A stretch of DNA of 64,000 nucleotides from Bryum argenteum (taxonomy: Eukaryota > Streptophyta > Bryopsida > Bryales > Bryaceae): NCBI GenBank assembly GCA_037043015.1, contig CM073328.1, forward strand, positions 5,877,409-5,941,408. Reading direction: 5' to 3'. Numbering within the stretch: the first letter of the stretch is position 1; each line of letters begins with the position of its first letter. The notes under the pieces were generated by a model. It worked only from the letters and a program-made list of their open reading frames with translations. It was not told the origin of the DNA and ran no database searches. A program made the translations under genes and the position numbers. Shown here in pieces: positions 22,782 to 35,969 of this stretch.

Positions 22782-24509
22782 GTGGAGTTGGGGAATGGTC
22801 AGGGTATTACTGGCCATGCTCAGGAGTCAACAATAGCATCTCTTAGAACCATATTAGATTGGCGCGGCGATGTTGATAAGAAGCTCACCAATACAACAAC
22901 AGAAATGTCGTCGATGAATAAAAAGATAGACTTTCTGATTGAGAGCTTGTTGTCAAAAGAAAAATCAAACACCCAATTCAATGGTCACACCTCTACACAG
23001 ACAACAATGCCACAGCAGCGTCCTACCACAAACGCCCGCACAGACGCAACTCCAGAGAAGGCTTGCTCAGCATCAGCGGTGTCACAAGAGATTGGCAGTG
23101 TTGTCCACGTACATGATGAAGCAGGTAGCGTTCACTTGGTCCCTCATATTATATTACTGCACATGACAGACACATTACATGAGTTTTTTCATACAAAATT
23201 CAAACGACTTTGTGAAGCCTGGTTGGAAACCAATGTCTGTTAGGGTGGTCTTTGCAGGTGATGCATGGGTTTCTGAGATGAATAGAAGCCCTCAAATCCT
23301 TGCACAATCGGAGAGTAAAGAAAAACCAGCTGGGAGTTTCAGATTTGGTCTGAAAGATGTTGGAAAACAGTGTGACCGAAGTGACGAAGCACCTACTGCG
23401 AGAATGGACGATAACACTATAGGAGTTCATCATAACGGAATGCAAGTAGCATTAGGGTCATTTGACGACGACATCTTATGCATGCAGAGGCCGACTCTTC
23501 ACCAAGACACAGGTGTTGTTCAATTCAACTTGACAATTTGGATGTTTGGATCATTTAGGAGCAAGACTGTGGACTTGTGTTATTTAGGGGCATAAAATGT
23601 ATATAGTATCAATTTTAATGATTTTGAATGTGGTCATGTGATAGAGGAATCTGATCAGGTCGAACCTCGGGTGAAAAGGCCACGAATTTCAGGTGGGAAT
23701 GGTATGTATGATTTGCTTTGAATATGTGGATTGTGATCACCGAAGCCCATGAATTTTAGTAGGACATGTGATGTATGCTGCTAAGTTTATTGTGGGATGT
23801 CTAGGTGAAGATACGGCACTTATGATGAGGAACACACCGCCGAACGGAAAGGAGGGGGAGTTTGTTCAAGATGCTCCTGGGGAAGGGAAGGCAAAAGCAT
23901 CCATGCGGGAGAGGAGCAAGAGATCGACAAGAAGGCCTTCGAAGTATCTAGAGTACACTCCTCCATCAGTGAATCGGCCTCGAAGCGAGAAGGTATTTTC
24001 ACATTCTCTTGAAAATGCTCTCTGATCTTTTCATACGGCATTGTGTAAGTCTAAATCCAAGTTATTACAGTTCCAGATGTTGTTGGAGTATGCACTTGAG
24101 AATTGCAATTTGTCTCTTTACAAGGCAATATATGATGCACGATTTGAAAGATGATGAGAAAACTTTGATTGTTCAGGCAGGACCTTTGCATCCAAAGCGA
24201 TACGTTTGGATCCTACATCCAGATCATCCTAATGAGACGGTTGCTCTTGGGCAAACTGGATCGCACTGGAAATCAAACAAAACAAAGTATGTTCCAAATG
24301 TAAGTGGCGTGTTATGGGAATACGGTATGCAACAGGTGACTGTCGAACATGTATACCCACAGTGGGCTCATGTGCTACCGTTGTACCGTGACCAACAACG
24401 TGAAGGAATCCAGAATATGGGGGATGTACTGAAAGGGAAATATGCAGAGGACTCAACGATATTGTGGAGGACGACCTACTTGAACTATGTTCAGGTTGCC
24501 AAAAACTGA
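22782..24509 (+). CDS. CACTA-type accessory protein, C-terminal exons
   Basis: Exon-like pieces with AG/GT borders read in series: 22782-23127 (ILDWRGDVDKKLTNT then a coiled stretch MNKKIDFLIESLL), about 23258-23510 (GDAWVSEMNRSPQILAQ), 23661-23691 (EPRVKRPRIS), 23804-23992 (RSKRSTRRPSKYLEYTPPS) and 24121-24509 (TLIVQAGPLHPKRYVWI to VALGQTGSHWKSN and HVYPQWAHVLPL). The last resembles a C-terminal module (DUF8039-like) of plant CACTA accessory proteins. The basic and acidic linkers and exon layout fit one multi-exon gene continuing from 20763. The exact exon chain is inferred. Confidence 0.45.
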
Positions 24510-26223
24510 TTGGTAAGTATCACGACAGACTCTGATGGCGCATTCCATTGTTAGATTGAAGCATTTGTAGTGGCCGTACTTGCAAAATGAGGGTGCCTTG
24601 TGACGATAAATATGGTAGTACATTTTCACCTTTCTACCTAGGAAGAATAAATCATTTGAGAACATTCGTGAAGGCATTGTCAACTTCAGTGCATGGCTGC
24701 TGAATTGCAGGAGGTCTCCCACGATAGACATACAACACTTTCATCAACGACAAAACCAGGGGAGGGATGCGTCAACGGAGTGCTAGGTCGAGGCGATGAT
24801 TTGTATGGCTCATTGTAGCCTCCTTTTCCGTAGATGAACTGAAGACATGGAGTCCTGACGAGGGAAAGACAGATATGTACCACGCCCTGGTTGACACATT
24901 GTAACTAAATGAATTTTTTTCTGTATCAAATGTGTGTCTACTGCTTGTGGAATGGTTTCATATCTTTCTATCCACTACCATAGCATCCACTCAAGATTAC
25001 CACATAGTGTGGCACACACTCGAATCTGCTTCAGAACTGAGTAAGCTTGGGTTCATTAATTAACCTGGGGACGAGGGACATGTCATTGAGATACTAAGCA
25101 ATTTCTTTGAATTTCTTTGAGATTATTTTATTGACTTATTTCATGCACCTTGAATCAAGTAGAAAGTCAAGCTTGTATATCTGAAATTATGCCCTTCCTT
25201 CAAGAGGATGCGCGTTTGGAGATTACAATTGCTCTTGTGCTCAATTGCTCTTGCTTTAGCATTACGTCCAGTACACTACAGCAGGCACTCCAATCGGTGC
25301 CTCTTCAGCTCCGAACAGCGATGGTATGTGATCACCAACGCTCCCCTCCCCGCACTCCAATTCTGTGCCCTTGTTGGTGAATTATCAATTCAAACCCCCA
25401 GGACTGGTCACCTTCGTGAAATGAAGATTTGAAAGAGTTTTCGAGGACCTGATTGCTTTTGCATTGAGGAAATTCGTGCTTATGATTCGACTTTGTAGCT
25501 TTTTCTGTCCTAAAGTGAAGCAATTCAGTATCGGATTAGGCAGGCAGGCTCTATTGTAGAGTGTATCGTTCTTATGCTTCAGAAGTTTCGAAGTGCACGT
25601 TCTATGAGTGTTTCAGGAGATGAATTGTAGGTAGGAAACCCTAATAGTGTAAAATTTTCCTGATTGTTTGCACATTTTGATGTGAAAGAATTACGGAAGT
25701 TTTAGCTTTGCGATTTTCCCTTGTAATCTATTACTGTGAGTCGTTCTTTACATTTTCCTTTATTGAAGAATTGCAATGAGCGTCATTGCACGGCTAGAAT
25801 TTAATCTTTAGATGATGTTAAATTAGTATGTGAGGTGAAGGGAAAGCTCTTGTTTGGATTTTTTAGTGAATGCTAGATCAATCTTGTATCACAAGGTTTG
25901 CATGAGTTGTTTGAGCTGAAAGTGTTTCCTGGTGAGGTGTTTGATCTCGGCGCGGTTCAGTATATTGACTTGTATGGATTCGTGGATGTGCAGGGAGCTA
26001 GTTCAAGGGAATGGGAGGGTTGTAAGCGGGCCTATGAATATGCGCTTGCCAGGAACAAAACAGGGTGCATGTTTCATTACCTGCAAGTCAAAGTCTGGCT
26101 CAGCTTCGTCTCTTTCTACAATACTAATACTTTTGACCATTCTATTTGGCGATCAGTTGATTTGAGATAGCCTTTGTTCATCAGTTTCCACCATCTTCAA
26201 GTAATTTGTATGTCTCATTGCAG
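24510..26223 (+). other. Intergenic stretch with one unrecognised coding-like segment
   Basis: The frame at 25898-26170 (ELFELKVFPGEVFDLG, REWEGCKRAYEYALARNK) looks like genuine protein in composition and ends at a plausible donor. I do not recognise it. It lies just upstream of the SMC5 exons on the same strand and may be another captured fragment. Elsewhere I see nothing. Confidence 0.35.
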
Positions 26224-27517
<1,294 letters not shown>

Positions 27518-27827
27518 TAGTGTGTATTTCATTTATGAAGTTTTTGTTCATCTGGGGCAGGTCAATGCTGCTGGTACCTATTAGCAGTTGTGGTTATGGA
27601 TATCATTGCATGTATCAAGTAGTTTTTGTTTTTTAAACCTTTTTGAACAAATCTGTTTATGTATTTTTTAGCATGTAAGTTGACGCCAGGTACAATGACG
27701 TACTGAATTTTAGTTCTCTGGCCTCCTCTCGTGGGAAAGATTATGGAAAAGATTGCATGTAATAAGGTGGACTGCTCAATAATAGGGCAAATTTTTAGAG
27801 CTGGCACTAACACCTAGTATTGTGATG

Positions 27828-27955
27828 CCTCAGGCTGAGTAGGACCGATTCTGCCTCAGGCTGAGTTGGACCGATTCTGTGACGTGGTGATCACTATCAG
27901 AGAGGAAATTGCAGCAATTGAGAACGGAGAGGCCGGCCGTGAGGAACTGCAGTTT
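27828..27955 (+). pseudogene. Glycine decarboxylase P-protein fragment
   Basis: The frame [17 protein letters not shown] followed by AAIENGEAG matches the conserved stretch near the C-terminus of the mitochondrial glycine decarboxylase P-protein. Only about 33 codons are present, after a 26-bp direct duplication (27827-27852 and 27853-27878) that repeats the start of the motif. It is a scrap, on the same strand as its neighbours. Confidence 0.75.
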
Positions 27956-28119
27956 AGAGTTTTTGTGATTCCAGTTTTAGGATTGTAGACCAGAGCTAGC
28001 ATCAAACCTTAATTATGTCAGATGGAAAATCTGCTGCTTTCTTTCGATAACGTATGCACCGTCTAAAATATCAGTGTGGGCAGCAAAGAACTGGCTTATG
28101 CATGTGATGTGCAATACAG

Positions 28120-28346
28120 GTGCAACTGAGAAGACGAAGGAAGGTGCAGAATACTTGAAGAATACCGGAGCCGATGCAGCGTCGAAGGCTTCGGATGCAG
28201 CTCAGGAAATGAAGGAGACAACCTACAACACTGCCGGAGACGTAGCGTAGGCGACAAAGGAGACAGGTTATGGTGCAGCAGACAAGACGAGGGCAAGCAG
28301 CAGGCAAAGTGAAGGACAGGCCCAACAAAAAAGGCTGAAACTATGA
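28120..28346 (+). pseudogene. LEA group 3 (LEA_4-like) fragment
   Basis: After an AG acceptor at 28119 the frame reads GATEKTKEGAEYLKN and continues DAASKASDAAQEMKET. These are Ala/Lys/Glu/Thr-rich 11-residue repeats of late-embryogenesis-abundant proteins that protect cells during drying. A stop interrupts the repeat run, after which the same frame resumes (ATKETGYGAADKT) and ends at 28346. It is probably a captured exon piece, not a working gene. Confidence 0.65.
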
Positions 28347-28549
28347 GAAGGCTGCTGAAACTAGCAAACATGGACCCCTCCTTCCGCATTTCCCGGGTGG
28401 CATGCAATTTTGGTAGCATAGTGATCGGCGATAATTGCAACGGAGTATGTTAAAAGTATGCAAGCGATGACGCTGGTAAGGAACCCCTCACCCTTGAATT
28501 TTTTGCAACCTCAGGGTTTAGGGTTTATGGCCTAATCAATTGTATGCAG

Positions 28550-30504
28550 ACATCGCTAGGGTGTGGCAAGCACTCCAGCCGGGAGGAGGAGTCCAGGCTT
28601 GCATGCCACCCATCGGACTTGAGCAATCTTGTGTTCTCTTTGGAGTGTCCGATCGACCTATCACCGCTATCGCTCTTTCCCCGCGCCTTCACGATCGACA
28701 ACAATGTCCGAAGCTTAATCACGATCCGCAAGAGGAAAAGAGCAAGGGAGCATAGAGATGTGACCAATTCAATTTTCAAAGAAGTTAACGGACGGAGTTC
28801 TTGCGAAGGGAGAGCCATGGTACAAAGTTGCGAACGGAGCTTGTGGATGCTCTGATTCATCGGATGCCGTCATCGTTTCAAATCCCTCGGCCATGCTTGG
28901 CCTTCCCTTCTTGACGAAGCATCCCGATTTCCGTGGCAAGGCAAGCTCTCCAGGACTCGCATGATTCTTTCACTAAATCATTTAACCCCTAAAAATCCAG
29001 GAAAGCCTATCAGGCTTTCTGAGATTTCGGGCAGCTCATTTTAAGCATTTAAATTGATATTTTTGCCTAAGATTTTTATTGGGTGCTCCCCATACAGTAA
29101 TGTGTATGTGGTAAAATTTTCAAAGTCAAATTTTAATTTTATAACCTTCATCTAGAAATTTTAGGTTTCAAGTCCAAAACGGGCAGTTTAAAATAATTTT
29201 TTTTAATTTTTTTTTTTTTTAGAAATATGTTCATTACCAAATTAATATTCAAATTCCAAAGTGTCCGAAGTCAAAAAGTTTACCAATTTTACAAGGGCAG
29301 CCTCCAAAACTTTCAAAAACAATCTTCACAATTTCTAGTAATTTTACAATTTTTTCTTTCAAAAATTGCCAAAATTCGAGATTTTGGATTTTTTCCAATT
29401 TTTTTTTTTTCGAAATTCACATTATCATAAATGCACCTTCTCACTGTCGAGATTTTTCTCAAACTAAATATATCATACGTGGTGCTTGTTTTACTATATG
29501 GTTGTTTTTAGACCTTCTTTCATAAAATATTTTACATTAAGGTCAAAAAGTGGAATTGGTCTCTAAAATTTTGCATGAGCATAACCAAATTGATTACCTA
29601 CATGAAAAAAAATGAGGGAAAAATATTTGGAATAAGAATCATCAAGTTGCCCTTGGCACCATTTAGACAATGCCTCTCACGCAGCGGCAAAAAAAAAAGT
29701 GTTGGTCAAACTTTGATTGTTATGATCTCACAAATGAAAAACATCCAACGGTTGAAATTTTGACCAGTCCTTTGTATACAAGTTAGGTACAAGATCTTAC
29801 GGTTCAAAGTCTAAAACCAGAAAAAAAAGTTTCTCCATTTCCCCATCTCCCAACGAAGGTGAAAAATGGCAGTTTTTGGTTCTGGAGGTCGAGGAAACCC
29901 CTGGATTTTTAGGGGTTAACCTCATCAGAAATCATAGTTTCTTATATGATAGCGTTTCATGTGCAGGTGTATGCCACTAAAGCAACAGCCGAGATCAGTA
30001 GAATGATGATGGAGGAGTTAGTGATTCTCCACTCGGAATTTAGTCATGGAAGGCTAGAACATAGCGAGCAGAAACCACCGTGGTTAGACCCTTCGTTGCT
30101 GTGCACATTGCCAGAGCATGTGAGGAGCTCTTCACTCGGTCGGTGTTTCTCGAATCGGGCAAATTGGCAGCCACTTTACAGGTTAGAATTTCGCGTCACT
30201 GCTTTTTCCGTTTCAGCAGGCTTTGTTCTGAAGTAGCCCTCCATGGCGTTGCAGTGCACAGGATATTCGAGACTGCTTCATTCATGTGCAGAAACTGCGG
30301 TTTGGCGAAGAGGTGAATGTAAATGGCAGTCTGAGAGTTTCCCCATCGAGCTCTGGGATGGGAATCGGGGCATCGAATTGGCTCATTTTTGGAGCTAGAC
30401 AGAGCGTGGGCTACGTTGCTGCTTCTTCGGTGACGACGAACCATGTGATACCACTAGATGTGGCCCCATTGGCAAAATGTCATACTCTCATCATTTCGAT
30501 GTAG
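28550..30504 (+). pseudogene. INTS9: Integrator complex subunit 9 (INTS9), N-terminal half, broken
   Basis: Exon A, 28550-28940: LECPIDLSPLSLF, then, after a one-base frame shift, EPWYKV and VIVSNPSAMLGLPFLTK. Exon B, 29967-30181: VYATKATAEISRMMMEELV to PPWLDP and NWQPLY. Exon C, 30255-30504: SAQDIRDCFIHVQKLRFGEE to GIGASNWLIFGARQS, ending at a stop. This matches the metallo-beta-lactamase region of INTS9, a non-catalytic partner of INTS11 in snRNA 3' processing. The first intron uses a GC donor (AAG|GCAAGC) and contains a 938-bp transposable element. The N-terminal exon and the C-terminal half are missing. Confidence 0.85.
28982..29919. mobile_element. TTAA-flanked inverted-repeat element, complete (938 bp)
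   Basis: The ends TTAACCCCTAAAAATCCAGG and its exact reverse complement give a perfect 20-bp inverted repeat including TTAA. The interior is AT-rich and non-coding. Related interiors occur at 34667-35237 and 44143-44680. It lies inside the first intron of the INTS9 relic. If TTAA is the target duplication, the ends CCCCT/AGGGG resemble the piggyBac superfamily. Confidence 0.8.
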
Positions 30505-32857
30505 AATTCCTCACTGTGCCCGCAACAAAAGCTATTGGAAGTTTCTCATCGGCTTCTTCCAGGGGTAGTCTATCAAGAAAATCAGACTAGGTTGGCACAT
30601 AGTGTTGCAATTTGTTCTGGAGCTCTTGCTCCTAGTAGCAAACCGGGGAAGTAATATGATTTATATATTAATATATAATATAACATGATTTCATCCATTT
30701 TATTCTCATCCAACAGAGGATTGTTACCATTCATCCAGTTTTACATCCAGTTTTCATATTTCATTCATTCAATAGGTGGACACTTGTTCTTGTACATTTT
30801 CATCCATTCACATATCATCTGTGACTCATCCGCTTAAAACTTCATCCATCCATCCAATTTATGGAGAATGTAATTTACGGAGAATCCAATTTGCGAATAT
30901 TCTAGCGACAGCAGCGGAAACAATCGAAGCGCTTAGCTGGGACTTCGAATCGATGATGGTAGAGTACGCCGCCCCTGCCGCTTCACGCGGTCCAACAGCT
31001 TGTCTATTGTGACGGAATCGAACGAGAGACACCGCCCATCGCGGAACAGAATGGCTCACAAATATGGCGCCGTTTGATCACTTTATGCTAAAAACGGGAA
31101 TCAAGAACGACGCTTCTGCTAGCAGTCGAGGTTTACGAAATTGAAGTGGAGAAGATGAAGCTTCGATTATTGTTGTTGTTTCAAATTTCTACTAAACGAA
31201 AGCCAATCGTTTTGTCTACGGCCACGATCGATATTGCACCATGGAGTAGTTTTCCATGGGGAGGAAACACCACCGGAGATTCTTTCACACTCCAGGATAA
31301 CGTCAACCTCACTGCAAAACCACAGCAACAATCAATACTCAACAACTCAAACTCAATGCCCCACTACTCTCGGAATCTGCTACATTCAAGCTCCGAAACA
31401 TCAGTCTCGCTAAATAACAATACGAATGCAGGACTCTTCAACAAACATAACAAAACAACAGGGTGCGAGTAATCTCAAACAAACCAACAATCACTCTCCA
31501 TTCCTATCAATCTACGACCAACCAACTCCAGTAAAAGCGCCACCTTTGTGCACATTCGATTAACAAAAAGTGGATACCTCGGAGCAGAGGATCAATGAAA
31601 CGATGGCCTCAGCACATCAACTATGGTAGGCAGTCCTAAAAGCGCTCTGTACCCAAAAGCGATCTGTACCTCATTTGTAGATTGTGAAAATACAGATATA
31701 CCTCATTTGTATATAACGCATTTGGATCAAATCTTACTTAGCACTTTGGAATCTTGTATAAAATTTACAAATGCGAATTACATGTTGCAAATTTTTGCAA
31801 TCCTCCCGATAACCTATTTCGAATGTGGTCATAATTTTATTTTGAATTTACTAGTGCTAAAAATAGGTCAGATCTCTTAAGTTGGTGCTTATAGGACACT
31901 CTACCTTAAGTGCACAATCAACCCAGTAAAAGTGCCACCTTCGGCACATTCGACGATTACAGAAAAGTGGTTACTCTCGGAGCCGAGGATCAACGAAGAG
32001 GTGACGGAGAAGACGAGAAGAGGAAAGAGGAATGCGGCGGGAGGAGAGGCAGTTATAAAGGGAGAGAGTGTCCAGTTTTTGGGACAACAGGAGTACTACA
32101 GGTGATCAAACTGGTCCCACAATGCATGATTTATATCATATTTTATCCTTTCGGCTCACATTCGATTCCTACTTTGTTGGACTGTTTTGGAAGATTGCTG
32201 TTTGGGCGACTGACCATGCCACGAAGCCGTTGAAGTGTCGATTGACTGTAGCCTGGTTGACGATTGCGATGATTTGTGATGACTTTTTCTTCAAAGATCT
32301 GTGGCTATTGCTGGCTCCTCCTTCTTCGTAGTCTTCTTCGTCGTCGTGTTCCTGTGGATTGGTGGCGCGATTCGATTCTCCGCCATCGCTGCTGCTAATG
32401 CTGCCGTCTTTGCTTGACCGATCGAGGAGAGAGGATGAACGCGCGTTCATCCAAAGGTATGATTAGCATCAGCTGACATACTGTAAAGACGGTGATAAGT
32501 AGAATGTAAGTTTCCATTCAGGCCGGCCTCTAAGGTAGAAGGACCTATAACCGACCACTTAAGAATTTTAGCATATGTTTTTGAGGCTAATAATTTGAAG
32601 AGGATTTTTCCCTTTTACAAGCATAAGGTTATTGTTGAATGCAAAAAGAAATTGGAATTTTATTCCCAATATTGAAATAGTTACAAATTTTTTAAGTTGA
32701 AAACCACTCATAACTAATATGTAGAGTCTCTAGTAGCCAATCACAACAAGAGTGGTTTCTAATCATCATTCTAGCCAATCATCATTCTAGAAAAGAAATG
32801 ACTGCAATCAGTCTCGTGGCTCGCACAATTTGTATAACCTACAGATAGGTTGTTGGT
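30505..32857. other. Intergenic stretch with a paired repeat and a short acidic frame
   Basis: An ~80-bp block containing CCAGTAAAAG and GCACATTCGA is repeated at 31523-31605 and 31920-32000, about 397 bp apart. A minus-strand frame at 32169-32450 starts MNARSSSLLDRSSKDGS with acidic stretches (HDDEEDYEEGG). I do not recognise it. Nothing else is supported. Confidence 0.4.
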
Positions 32858-32933
32858 CCCCAATCGGGAATGGGTCCCTCTACCTTAAATAGGTTCCCCA
32901 ATCGGGAATGGGTCCCTCTACCTTAAATAGGTT
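32858..32933. repeat. 38-bp perfect tandem duplication
   Basis: Two back-to-back copies, 32858-32895 and 32896-32933, begin CCCCAATCGGGAATGGGTCC. Near identity implies a recent slip. Confidence 0.9.
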
Positions 32934-34666
32934 GGAGTTTCTCTTCTTTTTCTAAGTTTCTTCACTATGCAATTTGTAGTTATTGAACTGATAATAAAAG
33001 TCAATTTTGTTTCTATAATTGGAGATTCTATTCTATTTTTGGAACTCCTTTACTTTTCTAGTAAAATAGTCCACTCGATGGTGGGGGTTTATTACATCAT
33101 CGTAATGGTCAAAGTTGGCTAAACTTTTTCCATGCATAACTCCAAAAAGCTATCTTGGTTTTCGGGGCAGTATAAAATTATATAATTATTCAAATAAAAA
33201 TTTGCTCTATCCAGGTACTTGTAAACTACAGAACTTTACTGGATTGCAACAACTCTTTTTAAATACCCACTTTATCTGACGTGTCGACTGAATGGTGACC
33301 TGTCAGGATTGATCTGAACTTCTGACAGTCTAGCTGGCATGGATAAGGACAAACTTCTGTCCTGTGGGGGACTGGGGGGGAGTCCTTTTTTTGAATTTAT
33401 TGCCTTTTCAATGTTCATCCCCAGATGCAGGGCCTAATTTGGGGGACGCTAATTTAGTGTATCTTCAAACGTATTTTGATACGGAGTTACAGTGTTTGGT
33501 AATGTAGTGCACATATAACGCACGTTTTACATGGGGATTCAAGCCGTGCATGGGACCAGTAAAAATCTTCTCAACGTGATTGGTTCATTCTTGGAATTAC
33601 AAGAAATGAATCAATCACGTTGAGAGGATTTTTGCAGTCCTTTGGAGTGATGCACGACTTGACTGTCTACGTAAAGCGTCCGTAACATAAAGATTTTACA
33701 ATTTATTTTTTTCCATTTTTAGGAAGTGCTTTTTGAGTACAAGGCCAACTTTACATTACAAACGAGAAGCCTCCCCCTAAACTCTCATGTGGGCCCTAGT
33801 CTATACTTGGGGGTCAGTGCTTAAGAAGGGATGGCCTTTGGGTGTGTGTGAAGTGTGAAAGACAAAAGTTCCCATGTAAATTTTTTTTTCTTGAAATGTT
33901 TTTTAAATAGAATAAATGATTGGTAGAGGTTTTCAGATGAACGGCTCCTTAGGTAAATAGCTAAGCCCATTCTATTGTGGTAGGCTTAATTAGAATTCTG
34001 GGGGCCCTCATCAATGTGCACTTGTGTTGTTAGGGAGGAAACAAGTGTTGTCCATGTTATTCTTTTCTCTTTTTGTCCCTTGGACTCAAATTTGTAATTG
34101 TAAAACTCCAATTCTCTCCCTTTTTGTTTTTTGAGCCTCCCTTCGGCTCAAAAGTATTTTCTCTTAGCTTCTTGCTTCCCAGTGTAAAGCACTCCTTAGG
34201 TAGAAATACCAAAGTAACCTTAAATGTTTTGTTGTGGTGTTGACAGTATGATCCAAAAAAAAATGCAAAAGTTCCTTGCCAAGTAGCATGCTACTCTAGT
34301 TCATGATTTTATTTCTATCAAATGATTAATACATTAATTGGTTGAAAGAAAAGAAAATAAAAGAAATTAAACCATAAAAATGTGGAAGCAAACAATGTGG
34401 AAGTTGTTTGGCAATGAATTGCTTACCTTTGGGCTACTTTATTTTAAAGCCCACTTGATCCAAGGCCCATTTGAACTTGAGCCTATTTGGAGTTAGAGTG
34501 TGCTTTGACTTAAACCTTAATTTACAAAGTGGGCCATCCAATATAATAAAGTTTATAAACCCACTTTTAGGGCTTGCATAGAAATTTTTATTTCAAAGCG
34601 GGCTTTTCAAATGGGCTTCGGTGACTTTATATCAAGGCCCATTTTTGAGAGCTCAAAACTAAGCGA

Positions 34667-35237
34667 ATGACCCCTAAATGAGAAGTTGGATCACAACCAA
34701 TTTTTTTGACAAGGGCCTAAATATTTTCCTCTAAAACGCCGCTACCTCACCCGCCACGTAAGTTTTGGGAGAAGTTTGCCGACTCTCGGTATGAAGCCTT
34801 GGGCCCATACTAAGGCCCGTTTGGATGATTTAAGCACTATCAATGGTCAACCCCATTTTTTAAACTTTTTTTCAAAATTTTTCATAGTTTGAGATCTAGG
34901 AATTTTTCCATTTTATTTTTCTTCTCAAAATTCACAAACTCAAAAAGGCCCCTACTCATAGTTCAACATCTTTTCAAAAATTAAATATATCTTAGGTGGT
35001 GCGTGTTTTCTCTATATCATTGATTCTAAACATTCTACTAGAAAACAATTTTGCATGAAGGTCAAGAACGCCAAATGATTCTCTAAAATTTTGCACAAGC
35101 ATACCAACTTGATAATCAAAATGGAAAATAAATATGACCAAGCCGGTTGGAATAGCAATCTTCAAAGTTTCACTTTACATCATGAGACAATGTCTCATAA
35201 CCAATGCCCAAACAACACAAGAAATTTTAGGGGTTAA
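34667..35237. mobile_element. TTAA-family element, worn copy
   Basis: A start near CCCCTAAATG (34671) and an end AGGGG-TTAA (35230-35237) enclose interior sequence shared with 28982-29919 (for example GGTCAA and TTTTGCA blocks). The left TTAA is lost. Confidence 0.55.
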
Positions 35238-35969
35238 TGCCTAAGGTTTGAATATAGGCCCTAATATAAAGTGGCCCTTAGAGCTTTGCCACATCTGATC
35301 ATGGAGATTCCATACTACGTGCCGCTTTGGGGTTATGTGCCATGAATAAATAAGGTGTCCACTTATTCCTACATTAATGCTTTCCAAGAATGAGTGAGTC
35401 TCCATAGCTCCATAACAAAGCCAAAATGGACATAAGAAGGCACTTAATTATCACGGAGATGATAAATTTTGGGGCAGGCCTAAGAGCGGGCTGGGCATCA
35501 TAGTTGATAACCATTCTTAGTGGAAGACCAAATTAAGTATGTTTCAACGATTATTAATTCGTTAGAATATTTTTAAGTGAAGTTGAAGGGTCTTACGCAT
35601 GAGGATTTTGGTCCTTGGCTGACCTCATGGCTTTGAGCCTTGGTGCTCCATACAAACATATTACTGCCCCATGCCAAACTTTTCTTCCAAAATTTTTTAG
35701 GTCACTCCTCGAAACAACAAATGACATTTAAGGATTGAAAATTTGGATTTGCGTGATTTTAACCTCTTCAATTTTGCTCATTTCGGAGTTGCTCTCGGCC
35801 CTTGCTTTTTTCCCGTCTAGTCTTGCTTCTTCTTCGAAACTACATAGCGGGAACACCTATTCTTTGCGGAGCGAATTCTATGTAAGAGAGGTTTGAAAAG
35901 AAGTTGCAACATCTGCTTCCATTTGGAAGCATTGAGTTCTTTTGGCGATCTCGTAAGCGACATATCACC

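Noticed and set aside
28510-28530. TTTAGGGTTTA as an interstitial telomere
   Set aside because: Only one and a half telomere-type units; short telo-box-like matches are common by chance.
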